A stretch of DNA of 64,000 bases from NCBI GenBank assembly GCA_003254905.1, contig QANU01025319.1, forward strand, positions 111,139 through 175,138, read 5' to 3'. How positions within the stretch are numbered: the first letter of the stretch is position 1; each line of letters starts with the position of its first letter. This document shows positions 48,336 to 61,119 of this stretch, piece by piece. A program made the translations under genes and the position numbers. This stretch comes from Nissolia schottii (Eukaryota > Streptophyta > Magnoliopsida > Fabales > Fabaceae). The notes under the pieces were generated by a model. The model did not search any database and was not told the DNA's origin. It saw only the letters and a program-made list of their open reading frames with translations.

Positions 48336-48587
48336 TCAAGGGGGAGTGCCTAACATTGAAGTCACATCGAAGTGGCCAACGACTTCCTCGCTCAACAAGC
48401 GCATAGCAGCTCCCTGAGAGAATTTCCTAGCAAACAAAAAGCATGGCACGGACGTCGAATTGGTACGACACCATTCTGTTCTGTACTCGGTCTCATAATA
48501 TACATGATTGATGCCCTGTTCGAATAAAACATGGCTTGTCATTCCTTCAGCAAAAACAAAACTAAATGCAACTATTGAAATTGAACA
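48336..48587 (-). pseudogene. Possible Core-2/I-branching glycosyltransferase (GT14) C-terminal fragment
   Basis: From the N at 48588 to the stop, the minus strand gives an open frame of about 83 codons with TNSTSVPCFLFARKFSQG and then AAMRLLSEEVVGHFD. The CFLFARKF motif is the usual near-C-terminal signature of plant GT14 (BC10-like) enzymes, which are Golgi type II membrane proteins. The catalytic domain is not seen. The frame crosses the N into low-complexity Lys/Arg-rich sequence, so the left-hand extension is unreliable. It could be a last exon or a relic. Confidence 0.45.
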
Positions 48588-49617
48588 NTTGGACTTTTTC
48601 TTGTAACTGTATAGGTTATTTCTAATTTTGCTATCTTTGGTATTATGTTTTTTTACATGGGGTTTTCTTCTAGTGGTCCGACTTTTTTCTTCTGTGGATA
48701 CGTTGTGTTCCTTCATTTGTATAGCTTCTCTCGTTAGGTTAAGTCGTTCTTCAATGATATTCTCATTATCATAAAAAAATGAGTTGTGTAAATATTTGAT
48801 GCGTGATAAAAGAAAAATTATATAAGATATTGTTCTTACAATTTTAAAAATGGAATATTTAAGGTGCCAATAAGAATAGTATTTGTGGGGAATCAAAGGT
48901 TTGCCCTTAACTCTTTACGGGTGACTAAGCTGTGTATATAGAATATGATGGATCCATCACAATTTCATAAACAGACTGTAATGATACATGTCGCCCCTTT
49001 TTCCGTTACATATGGAGATGCATGATACCTTGTATTTATATACTACCTTATTAATCATCAACCCGGTATCTCGTGCATCCAATTATGATCCAAAGCCAAC
49101 AACTCCTATAACCGTCACTATAAGAAAACAACTCATTACCGTCAACATTACCGTCGGCGTTACCATCGGTTTTTTACGTTACCATCGGCATTACCGTTGG
49201 ACTCAGGCACGCGGTAAAGTGGTCGATGGTAATCATTTTACCGTTAGAAAACGACAACCAACGGTAATTACCGCCAGTATAAACCGAGATAAACCGGTTC
49301 ACATTTGAGTACATTTGAACCGGTTTACCGTCGGTTGAAGGCGGCGGTAATATAATAATATTTTATTCGTATGCCACCGTCGGTCATCACCGACAGTAAG
49401 TATATTAGTATTTTAGTTCGTTATCGTCAGATATATCCGACGGTAATAATTAAATATTTTTAAAAAATAAAATTGTAATTAATTTTGTATTATTTGTTTT
49501 AATAAATTACTATAATCATATCAATAAAAAAAAATCAATCAATTTTTGTAATACATAAATATATAAAAATTTATATTTAATAACTAATTAAATATTTATA
49601 TGTTATGTGGTGGACAA

Positions 49618-51423
49618 CATATATTCCATTCATGGTTGGTAGAATTTAAAGATGAACGGTGCACATGTGAAAAATATGGTTTCTTAGATAAGCTGCAAAA
49701 GCCCAAAAATTAATTTTGCAAAAAGACAGGGACGCTCTTTATCGTGTGCACGGGGGCAAATCCATCGATTTGCACTTCAAAGAGCCCAAATGGCTTGGAC
49801 TCATGCGCGCGAGCCCAACTCCCTTCTCAACTCTTTTTACCAATACAACAACTACTAAAGGTATATAAACACTTAAAAGGTTTGTGATCTAACCAATGTG
49901 AGACTAGAGCTTTTGAAATACATATTTTCCAACAAATGGCATAACACTTAAAAGGTTCTTGGATGCCATAAGAGCTAGAATTGCAAACAAATGTCCTATC
50001 CCATTATGTTTACTCATTATAAGGCCTTTGGTCTTGGTATTTTAAGGCCTTTGCTCAAGTAAAAGTTTGATGGTATTTACGGCAAATTAACTCCTAGATA
50101 ACTTGGACTAGGAAAATTTTACTTCCATGCAAGACATTAATTAAACTAATATGAGCACACAACAAACAAACTAAAACAATGTTTGTAAGATAAGAGTGAA
50201 GAAAAACCAATAAATAACATATGATTTAAGAGAAACTGGAATGAAGTTCATTTTAATATATTTTCTCACCTGAAGATCTCCAATGGCTGCCTTGTTGACA
50301 TCTTCTGGGTTTGGAAATTTTTCAAAGAGAAATTCAATCAGCATGCCAAACTGCAAAGCAAATGCATGGACTTTGAATCAAATGGTACCAATACCAAGAT
50401 AAGAACCTTCCTAAAGGACTTTTTATAATTTCAGCAAATATGTCACAAGGATATCTCCATAACAAATCAATGGCCATTGCTAATTTAGTGATAAATTGAA
50501 ACAACTCAATATCTAAACTATTTGAGAGAGAGAGAGTAGTGTCTAAAGTAACTCTAAAGTTAACAGCAAAGGAGAATAACAGATAACACACAATATCTTC
50601 ATTCCTCCTAATTTTCTTGATTATGAAGAAGACAGTTAGAAAACAACTTACATTAGTCATGCCCCATATATAATTATTAATTATTTCATACAGCTATTTA
50701 TTTGCTTTTGAATTTCATGCATCCATTCTCTCATACAGCTATTTATTTGCATTTTTGCTGTTAGGGGTTGCCTTGGTAATAGACCTTGTAGGTTTCATAT
50801 CAGTTTGTCCTCATCACTGTTTAGTTTCTACATGACTCCAATAACTATTGATAATATATCACGCTATGCATTTGTTCTCTTTTCTATCACGTTAAGTATT
50901 ATTCATCAATTGCAATATCATATATATTTTGACCAAAATACCATTTATTATAAGCATGAAATTCAAAAAATATTATTAAATATAACAAGTAAACATAATG
51001 GGATAGGACATTTGTTTGCAATTCTAGCTCTTATGGTATCCTAGAACCTTTTAAGTGTTATGCCATTTGTTAGAAAATATGTATTTCAAAAACTCTAGTC
51101 CCACATTGGTTAGATCACAAACCTTTTAAGTGTTTATATACCTTTAGTAGTTGTTGTATTGGTACAAAGAGTTGAGAAGGGAGTTGGGCTCGCGCGCATG
51201 AGTCCAAGCCATTTAGGCTCTTCGAAGTGCAAATTGATGGATTTGCCCCCCTTGCACACATGATAAAGAGCGTCCCGGTCTTTTTGCAAAATTAATTTTT
51301 GGGTTGTTGCAGCTTACCTAAGAAACCATATTTTTTACACGTTCACCATCCATCTTTGAATTCTACCGTCCAACCACCATCCATCTTGTAAATTCTACCG
51401 TCCAACCATTAATGGAATATATG
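49618..51423. repeat. Long inverted repeat (about 400-bp arms) nested in the CACTA element
   Basis: The arms are 49618-50012 and 50988-51423, matching almost throughout. Examples are 'ctcatgcgcgcgagcccaac' with 'gttgggctcgcgcgcatgag', and 'cctatcccattatgtttact' with 'agtaaacataatgggatagg'. The right arm has an extra copy of about 30 bp ('aattctaccgtccaacca'). The spacer of about 975 bp contains the captured exon. It could be the long TIRs of an element inserted in the CACTA, but I found no target duplication. Confidence 0.82.
50270..50350 (-). pseudogene. Captured 81-bp exon of an unidentified host gene
   Basis: Good splice signals bound it on the minus strand: acceptor 'tgctttgcag' just before 50350 and donor CAG|GTGAGA after 50270. 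The exon is 27 codons in one open frame, beginning FGMLIEFLFEKFPNPEDV. A second donor-like site (AAT|GTAAGT) near 50650 may end a preceding captured exon. I do not recognise the parent protein. Confidence 0.55.
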
Positions 51424-51719
51424 CTATAAACATTTATTTATTTATGGAATACATTACATGTAACACTTTGATTTATAATCTATTTTATTCTATAGGTCAT
51501 TCAACAACTACCATGCATGCTCTAGTTATTGTGCAAAGTGTAAGTTAGAGGCATACCTATTTGCCAGCAATGCCTCGTTCGATCTCCTTTAAACTTTAGT
51601 CTCGCAATTAAGCTGCAACCCCATGAATATTACCAATTAACAACAACTTCTAAGTTAAAATACAATTCCTTTCAAAACATAAACGAAATTGAAAACAAAG
51701 GAAATAACAATGCAACAGA

Positions 51720-51850
51720 AAGTGGACCTCTAGCTGCGGTGGCGCGTTGCGGTAGACCAACGGTGGTTGCGCGGTAGACCAGGGGTGGTGCGGTGGTGGC
51801 GCGGTAGACCCACGGCGGTGCCTCGGTAGACCTGCGGTGGTGGATTGGGG
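51720..51850 (+). repeat. GC-rich imperfect tandem repeat built on 'gcggtagacc'
   Basis: The core 'gcggtagacc' or a close variant occurs about five times, with spacers of 'ggtggtgcg' type. It lies inside the CACTA element. Confidence 0.75.
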
Positions 51851-52562
51851 GGGAAGAAACCGGAAGGGAAGAAAAGCAGGAATGGAAGAGATGAAGAAGA
51901 ACAAGCGATGGTGGACCTGCGGTGGGGTCAGGGCGGAGAAGGCGGAAGGGGAGAGAAGCTGGAAGGAAAAAGAGAAGCTGGAGGGGAAGAAAATGGGAAG
52001 AGGAGAAAGGAAATTTGTTTAAGTGTTCCGGTCTCAGGCTTTACCGTCAGACATCACCGACGGTAACAGAACAGTCTGATGGTAATAAGGATGCACCAAA
52101 ACGCAACGTTTTATTAAAACTATTATCATCGACCAATTAAAATTGGCCGACGATAACCAAAAAATGGCGCCAATTTTTGGAACCAAAATATTTCGAAGCG
52201 GTTACTGTCGAAAATGCAACCGACGGTAAAGTGTGTGGTGAACACGTGGCTGTTTACAATTGATGGTAATTTACCGTCTATTATGTCCGACGGTAATTTT
52301 TATTTTATTTTCTTTAAATCAAAATCTCAAATTGTTACCGGCGGCTGTTACTGACGGTAATTGTTCGCGTCCTTTCCCTCAGATAATTACCGTTGCTATT
52401 ACCGTCGGCCAGCTTTTCCGACGGTAATCTGATGCCTCGTTCCCGGTTCTTTACGAGTGAACCGATTACCGTCGGTACTATTTTATTTTCCGACGATAAT
52501 ACTGTCGGCTCGTGTCCGACAGTAATGTCTAGACGGTAATAGTCAGTTTTCTAATAGTGCGT

Positions 52563-53605
52563 TATCTTATTCATACTTCTCCCAACATGATATAGGATCT
52601 TGCATGTATATTGTCCCGTAAGATTAAATTACAAAATATGCTTTAAAATCCAATTACCACAAAGTTGCATATAAAGTTATATACAACAAATATATATTGC
52701 CGTACAAAGATTTCGTGTTGGAGTCTTAAATATGTGTCTTTGTTAAAAGGTAAAAGTTTGTTGCTGAAAAAGTTTGATAGGATTCAAACCCGTGGTGATT
52801 TCGACCAAAAAAGTACTCCAATTTTTGTGATTGTATTTGTGTTAATAAAAGTATCCAAATACTCATTGAAAAACGTTAGCACGTTTATTAATTTTTTAAA
52901 ATACTTTAAATTCAAATTAATTTTTAGTAATGTTAATAAAACATATATTAAATGTGATTCATGAGCATCTAAATATTTCTCCTTCTTTTTTATGTTACTT
53001 TTCAATTACAATATATATTATCAAAATCCTGACCAAATTATTATGTTTATGAAAATTAAAGGAAACTGAGGATCCGTGATCTATAAAAATATATATGAAG
53101 ATTTTCAACCAGTATAGTGTTTTGTACAGTTGTTGGAAAAGAGATTTCCTAGTGGCCAAAAGATGGCGATGGATATAAATTATAAGTGAGAACAAATTAC
53201 CCTCTATAGGTTGGGAATCTCTGACTCTGAAACAAACTAAAATCCACAAACATGTAGCTATATAGCTAGAACATAAATAGTTTGAGGTTTTTTTGTCCTT
53301 TTCCATCAACGTTGCATGTATATGCTAGTTGGTATTTGTCGTCTCATTTGGCACTGTCACGAGAGATTCCCTAAACAAAGTTCCATCCCATCTAGGTAAC
53401 AACACACACATATAAAAACAAAAAACCATGTATAGTTTATATATGGAGCAGTTCTTGTGTATCTAAGAATTACACACATGATGGATTTGCTTATAAAAAT
53501 TAAATGAACCCTATACATATAAAATCAAATTGATGTAAATTTTTGTACCGAATTATAAAACAACAGCAATTATAATATCATACATGGGAGCCCTGTTGTT
53601 AATAA

Positions 53606-53646
<41 letters not shown>

Positions 53647-53897
53647 TACATGGGTGGTAAAAGCAGTCGACCCAGCTGGCGCAAAAAATGATCACGCTTT
53701 GGTTATCTGGTTGATTTGCTACTTTAAAAGTTTTCAATAATTAATTAAAGCTATACATATGTTATCGAGAAATCACTGTTGCATTAAAAAGATTTTATTT
53801 ATTTATTTATTTGATTTTGAATGTGATATCTGTGATATCTTTTTCTTAAAAAAAAGAATAACATCATATAAAATAATTATTTGATTTAGTGCGCGCG

Positions 53898-53945
<48 letters not shown>

Positions 53946-54057
53946 AACTTTATTTGATTACTGATGTATAAACTATAAAAAAAAATACGGCAGGGATATA
54001 ATTAAATTAAACATCTTCAACGGGTCATTATTAACATTAAAGAAACACATATATATA
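52563..54057. other. AT-rich spacer with (TA)n and (GC)n(AT)n microsatellites
   Basis: (TA)n lies at about 53609-53644. A short GC dinucleotide run followed by (AT)n lies at 53891-53942. No gene is recognised; the frames at 52665-53309 are low-complexity. Confidence 0.5.
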
Positions 54058-54815
54058 GTTTAATTTTTATCTATTGACAGTACAAAGTTTTTTTACACTA
54101 TCAACCAAATATATTTTATCATATTAACATAAATGATTGACCTTTTCTCTCTTATACATGCACAAGATGATAAAAAAAAATTGCACATTACACCACTAGA
54201 GGACAAGATAGAGATTTCAATATGCTTTGAGTCATTATCTTATTTTAGTTGTGTTCTATTTATTTATTTTAAATATTTAGAGTATTTAAATTTATTTAAT
54301 TTTATTAGCTCAATCTTAGATCTATTGTTATGAGATTTATCTTTAGTTTAAATTAGGATGATCTTTTGTTTTATTTTCTATTAAATTTGAAATGTAACAA
54401 GGTTATGAATACATTCCTTCAGTGATAAATAAGAAATAGAGTATTTTATAAGAAAAAAATGTGAGAGTTTTCTCTTCTTCTATTCTTCAATGAACATGAC
54501 GAACTTATCATGGATAACTCCGTTGTGGCGTTCAACATTTGGTATTCTTGTTTCTTGTTGTGTTATATATAAGAGTTAAGAACCTTCTTCGTCCCAATTA
54601 TCTACGTTTCTAAGTGCAGGTTCTTTAGAGATTTAGTAGGGAGGGTGTTTATATTATTCTTTGTTTCAAATCAAACTGTGTTTTGGGATTTTGAGATTTT
54701 TATATCCTTGGGTTCTACATTATTCTCACTTTTCTAAAAATTATGTATATTGAAAGATCTAATTGGATGACAACATAAAAAGTTTTACACTGACAAGTGG
54801 ATAGAAATTAAACTC
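54058..54815. mobile_element. Non-autonomous element with about 55-bp inverted ends
   Basis: 'agtttaatttttatctattgacagtac' at the left (in part) pairs with 'gacaagtggatagaaattaaact' at the right, and the inner 'aagtttttttacact' pairs with 'aaaaagttttacact'. The interior (54430-54720) has LTR-leader-like text but no coding similarity. An N at 54823 lies just outside. No clear target duplication was found. Confidence 0.55.
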
Positions 54816-57800
54816 ATATATANATATATTATTAAACTTGCTTATTTGCTCAATGTGTACTCATAACAGCAGCTGAAAGCCTATAGATATTAATCCATTA
54901 GGATTGTGGTCTAGTGATATATAAACGGCTCGAATATTTTGTATGATCATAATTATCTCAAACTACATTGATGATGACAATGTAAAAAATATATAAAATA
55001 ATAGCAGCAACTCATGAAAGTATGATCTTTAACGGGTGATATAAAAAGAAAGGGGAAAAAAGAAAAGGAGACATTAGAGAAAGTGATGGCCAAGATCTCG
55101 ATATGAGAAATCAAAGTGGTTATTCTGTTGTGTGTGTCCGGGTTCGTGGGAGCCTCAAGATGAAAAGCCTCTGAAAAACAAAGTTATAGAGGGAAAAGGC
55201 TGAACTTTCTCTACTCGATCTGCTATATTTACTGAAAACCATGTGTAACTAATTATTTGAAAAATACATTCCTCGATGAGCTTGCATTACATGCACAAAC
55301 ATCATTGAGAGGGGGCACACATGGCACACATGCATGTACGGTAAAACTGAATTCCTAGAAATTCATGTACAAATTAAAGTTGACTTGTTATTATATATTA
55401 TTAGTATTAACACAGTAGTAAAACTATATTTTTATCCTCAAAAGTTGATATTGGCCCTCTAAAGATTCTTATAATAAAATAAAATTTCTCAAAGTACACA
55501 AATATCTTTACGTAGGTAGCCACCGTTTAAAATTATGTTGATGCGGCACATAATTGTTGACTTGGGCCATTAAAGAATACATGCACAGTATATTAGTGCT
55601 CTAAACATCATTAATATCATATAATTTCTTCAAAATTATAAAACTTCACCAGATTATGCTTCCAGCATAATTGACACAACAAGATCCAAAATGCATACAT
55701 GACATTTAATATACTGTCAGAGTTAATGTTTGTTTTGACCTTAGAGATGTAAAGTTGAGTAGTGTATTAAGTTAGTCTATAAGATTATTATTATTATTAT
55801 TATTAGTGTTTTGTCGTGTTTTCATTTATATATCATATTACATGAAGTTGTCATAATAATATCATAGACTCCAAATAAAGTTGTGTGAGCATCTTTAATT
55901 TTAAATAAAGTGGTGGTAGAAATTGAGATTCTCAGTCTCAAGTAGTACTACAACTGATATCATAATCTCATTTACTACCTAAGTAGTTGTCACGGTTTCA
56001 TTTCATGTAATAAATTTTAAAAAAAGAACATGAAGACACAATAACTTAACAACTAACTTAACTTACAATTTAATTATTATAATTTCAAAAAATTAAAAGT
56101 CAAATTTAGGATTTTTCAAAATCAAAATAACACGTGCAGCATTAACTCTAACAGTTAACGCGTCACATTAGCAAAATTTTAAATGGTAGATAGATATGTG
56201 AAGGATGAACGCGGTGATGTTTCCTTCTCCCGGGAGGGAGGATCAATGTTTATGTGATGATCACTCCTATTTTTCGATGACGAAAACATAGTTTTTGCTC
56301 TACTATTATTATATCATCATTACACGAAAACAAATGATACTATGCGATTAATTTAGTTATAATTAATTAATTAATTAATCACAAATTAATGAACTGCATG
56401 CATGCCGGGGTTTGACTTGGAATTAGACCATGTTATCCTCACGCCATCCATAGTCAAGCCAGAGTAATTGAGGAGTATCTATATACATGTAATGTCGGCA
56501 GACGCAGCACATGGATGTAGGATTCGAGTAATATATTATGCTATACATTATACATTATCAAATAACTACATTGATATAATAAATAAATAATAATCGCCGC
56601 ATCAACATTAAAGTTCAGGGTGGTGTACGTGTACTTGAGATTCATATCATATTTGTCGTGAAGCTATTAGCTGTGTGAAATTAACTATTTGAATCGGATC
56701 CGGCTGCGAGCGATTGCTAGTAAATCATATACTTCAATAACCCCAATCCAACCAAAATAGCTTGCTAATGAGCTATATGACAATGTGTTGTTGGCGTTGG
56801 CTCGGAGGATACCCATAACATACACCTAAAAGATTATGAGGTCACTTGTAATTTCAATTTATTTATGTATTTATTTATTTTGTTGGTTGAGAGCCTTGTT
56901 TATCTATTTATCTGAAAAACAATTTTTGATAATAATCCATATCTTACGCATAACAGTTTAATTTCTATTGGTGCATAAGAAATGAAACACAGAATAATGA
57001 CCGAAGAATTGATCTCCTCAAGGGGAGTGGCAACCGAGATGTAAGTACGCAACTAACTACTAGTGTTATTGACTGACTCAATGCACTGAAATCAATTAAA
57101 GTTGATGAATAATAATATCATGTGTAATTAAGTGGCATCACGTGGCAACTTGATACTTGCTAGCCTGGTGGGTCACTCACGGTCAGGGTCGTGGCTGAGT
57201 AGACCAGACCTCTCCCCCTCGTGACTTTAGTCCGAAGTTTTGATTGGGATTAAATTTTTGTTATTTGAATAACGGCTATGCATATATTACACTCACCGCC
57301 TGTAATGTTAGTATTATATATGATGCCACTGACGTGTACGTACTTACTGCTGGGGTTTTCTATGTGGGTACACTACGGAGAGGAAAACGACAAAAGAACA
57401 TGTGTGGAGTGGAGGAGTGAAAAATGGCTGCAAATGTCTTTTTACAGCCACGTAGGAAGCTTCTTCACCATCGCCAGACAACTATTTTACTACTATTGCA
57501 GTCAGAGCTAGTCTTACAGTGGTATATTATTCTACTATTTTCTTCTTCTTCTTTTTATGATTAATGCAAGAGGGAGTGACGGAGTTGGGCACTGGTAACA
57601 TTTTTTAAAAATCAATTTAAACATTAATTTCTTCTTATGTGATTGTTCAACAGCTGTTTGCATAACTATTAATCTTCGGGGCTTTGAAATTATTAAAATG
57701 ACCATGTATTTTTTAATAAAATTACTTTTATATGCATGATTAAAAATTGAATATCTGAATAAATATTTAAAAAACTTAATCATTTGCTGGGTTTTGTTGA

Positions 57801-60800
57801 TTTATACTATTCTATTGTAGTATACAGTTATGTGGGGGTGTGTCTCACGTGTGTGTTTGTGTGTCGTTTTCCCCCCTTGATTGTTTCGTGCAGTTGGGAA
57901 AATATCATATTCGTTTGGCATATGTATGGACGGTTCTCTAACACCGCCATCTCCTTCATTTCCGTATTTTGGTTGCTGATTTTAGATCCATCTCCACAAT
58001 TTCATCCATATAAGCACGTGATGAAGAAATATATCGCCGTTTTAGTTCTTCCTCCATTAATTGTTGCTAGTGCATGTTTGGATTATTTAAAGGAATATCA
58101 ATTGCTGTTATTTTTGCATATTTTCTGTCAAAAAAAATTGATTTTAAAGATATTTTAAACATAAAATAAGTTTGTTATATGCTGCTTGAAAACTTTCATT
58201 TTTTTGTTACATCATTGTTTCTTTGTCCCACAAGACCATAAAATGAGCATAAATAACTTCTTTTTTTTAAGGCACATTGCACATGATTGAAATTAAGTTC
58301 ATACGTGATGGGTCATAAAAGAAGAGCCATTATGTGTTTTTGAAAAAAAAAATACTCAAAATGCCTCTTTAACTGATACACTAACGAATCTTACCATTGT
58401 CATGCTTTTTATCTGGAAATCAAGTTGACATTAATTATAATAATGCACACGACGGATAAGCAGTTTTTTCACTACAAACATAAATCATGTCATGCAAACA
58501 TCTATACAGTAACTTTAAATGCAAAAAAAAAATGAAAAATAAAAATCAAGTGCTTGTCCATTTCAGGTTTTTTTTTTTTGGTGTTGTTTCTTTGGGTCAT
58601 GAGAATCGTTGATTGGGCCTGGCTTGTAAGTCGCTTCTTTGCTAGGTCAGTCATGTCTTGAGGGCTTTAAGTATCAATAGTCGACTTCACCTTTTGTTGA
58701 CCCAAAAGAAGAAGAAAATTTTTGTCACCATTAATCGTGAAGACAAAAAATGGTAAAAACCATCTCCATGCCCCTGAAAGAAAAAAAGCACCGTTTCCTG
58801 TTTGCTTTATGGCCTCATTGTAAAAACTAAGATTTTTGGCTTAAAGTATACAGCGTCCACAACTGGCCCAATATCAAAATGTTATCGTGGATTGCAGTCC
58901 TTTCTTTTTTTGCATTTTCAATTAGTTTTGAGTTTGACCTTATATATGAGGATTGAGGGAACCAAAAAATATATACAACCAAGGTTAGGACAAGTCACGC
59001 CAGTGTATTGTACCCACCAAAGGAAAAAAAGTTATGCCAGTGTAACTAAATAATTGTTAGAAGTTCATATCTATTAAAAAAAACTTTAATATATTTTTTA
59101 TATACATTAGAGTCAAGTCGACGTAACACAAATGTTTGAAATGTGTGAAAATACGACATACTTGAATGCAGTTTTACATTACATAAAAATTGGAATTTAG
59201 TTGTAGTCAAAACTGTCAATTAACGGCGGTTTAAGTGCGGTTAATTGATGTTTGTGTGGGAACTGCTACAATTAGTGACGGACCTAAATGCCTTTTAACG
59301 ACATTAAGTAACTGTGGGTAAGAGCTCCATCATCCCGCACATACTATAGTCATTTAGCTACATTTTCTAAATGTGGGAAGTGTCATTTTTTTTTTTAATA
59401 GAATAGCGGGGGTGCCCTGAACAACATTTAGGGTGCAAAAAAATATCATAATCAAAATACAAAATAATGTATTTTATGTCAATCAAATAATTTTCTTTGG
59501 CTATCAACTAGTCTAATATTTATGATGAATGTTTTTAACTAGCATCATAAAATATTAAGAGAAAACAAAATTTAAGACAATGAAATGTTAAATGGAACAT
59601 GCAGAGTCTATAAAATAAAAGCTAACTTAGATATTCTGCACTTAACAAAAATTTGGATGCAAAATAAGGAGGATCCTCAAGTTGATACCTTAATTTGGAG
59701 CTGTAAAAATTTCACATATTGGACAACTTCCTCTAGCCTGTTGTTGATATCCACCTACATTTCGTTAGGAAGCAGACTTAGCAATTTTGATATCTAAACC
59801 AATATTTTTGTTTATTCTTTCATTGGAGACTAGGTTCTGTACGAGTCTCAACCTTTCATTTATTCCTTTTCTTCTTCTCTACAAAATGCAAAAGGAAAAT
59901 CTCTTGAAATCTAAATCCTTCATAGTTCGTAGTACATGAACAACAACAACATAAAATTATTCAGCAATAATATTTTGTGATGAAATGCACTTGAGAGCTT
60001 CAGAATCTCTATTAGCTCTTAATTTTCCATTTAACTTGACAACTTTAGAATCTTTTATGTTGCTCAGAACAACAAAGTGTGTCATGTAGACATTATATAT
60101 TTCTCAAAAAATGATATATCCTCCTAACCAATATGCCTAATTATCCTCCTAAAAATCTTTAAAATGACATTTGGCAATGAATTTATCTTTTCTTCATGTT
60201 TTTCCCACAAAATTACCGTGTCATTATTATTTGTTTTTCATCGAAATTATTAGGTTTGTTAGGAGGCGGTTAAAAATAAATTAAATTCTCACAAAAAAGG
60301 AAGAAGAAGAAGAAGAATAAAATAGAGCATATCGAGCAACTCCGCCTCTACCTAGCCACATCATCGTCGCAAGCATGCGACTAACATGAACCACTATCAC
60401 GAGCAGCAACCAAACCACTGCATCATTACCGCCATTTTCCTGTTGCTACTATCGCGAAAGCACCACTGTAGATCACCATCATCCTCAAACTACATGTTGC
60501 TGCTCTCCACCTACTTCGAGCGGCAAGCCACAACCTCCGTTGACCGCTTACCTCTAACTCTTGAATTGACTACGCAAGACTCACTGAATCACTACTTAAT
60601 GTATCTCTCAACTTGTTGGTAAACTATCGATAAGCACAGTAGAATTGATAAACAAAACTTTTCATTACATGAACACGTTCTTAAAGGATCAGATAACACT
60701 CATGAAATCGTACTTCGCGATTTTGGTATCACTTGTATTAGCGTAACACTTTATAACTACAAAAGGGGCACAAGACATATATCTCTTGGAGCGAAGTCTC

Positions 60801-61119
60801 ATAGAACTTGATGATTGTCTCACAAACAAGAGCCGCACAACTACATGACCCTTAGCTTGTCCACATGAACACGATTGCCAAAGAACCTCATTTTCAATTC
60901 TAGTCCCGTCATTTGTTTCCCTTAGATGATCGAACACTTCAGATGTGTATGAGAGTAGGTGGTAGTGTCACTGGCATTTGGTCAGAGAAAATTGTAGGCT
61001 CAAATTATTTTTTTGTTTCTCAGTCGCTGGCTATAAGCCTCCTTTCTCTATTTATATAAAATAAATAGGTTATCACGTTTTTTTAATTTCTGGTTGACCT
61101 ATTAATTGGTTGATATTTA
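54816..61119. other. Long AT-rich spacer, no gene or element recognised
   Basis: I checked both strands and see no protein family. The frames at 57278-57511 and 57784-58158 (+), 60386-60622 (+) and 60689-60937 (-) lack recognisable motifs. 55785-55806 is a (TTA)n run. 59210-59330 has a 'ggcggtttaagtgcgg' type phrase that may be a worn transposon end. Confidence 0.45.

Larger units (their letters stand above)
49116..52559. mobile_element. Complete non-autonomous CACTA transposon, 3.44 kb
   Basis: The left end is CACTATAAGAAAAC and the right end is the complement of CACTATTAGAAAACTGAC. The target duplication is CGT on both sides (49113-49115 and 52560-52562). Both subterminal zones (about 49120-49450 and 52020-52550) are packed with ACCGTCGG and CCGACGGTAA variants in both orientations, the expected transposase-binding architecture. 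No transposase frame is present. It contains the long inverted repeat at 49618-51423 with a captured exon, and a GC-rich minisatellite-like block at 51720-51850. Confidence 0.9.

Noticed and set aside
51720..51850. CRISPR-like regular repeat
   Set aside because: The units are short, irregular and without unique spacers. This is eukaryotic DNA and a simple minisatellite inside a CACTA element.
60689..60937. Possible zinc-finger-like frame (SCSCGQ) on the minus strand
   Set aside because: There are too few cysteines and no recognisable domain; a chance frame is more likely.
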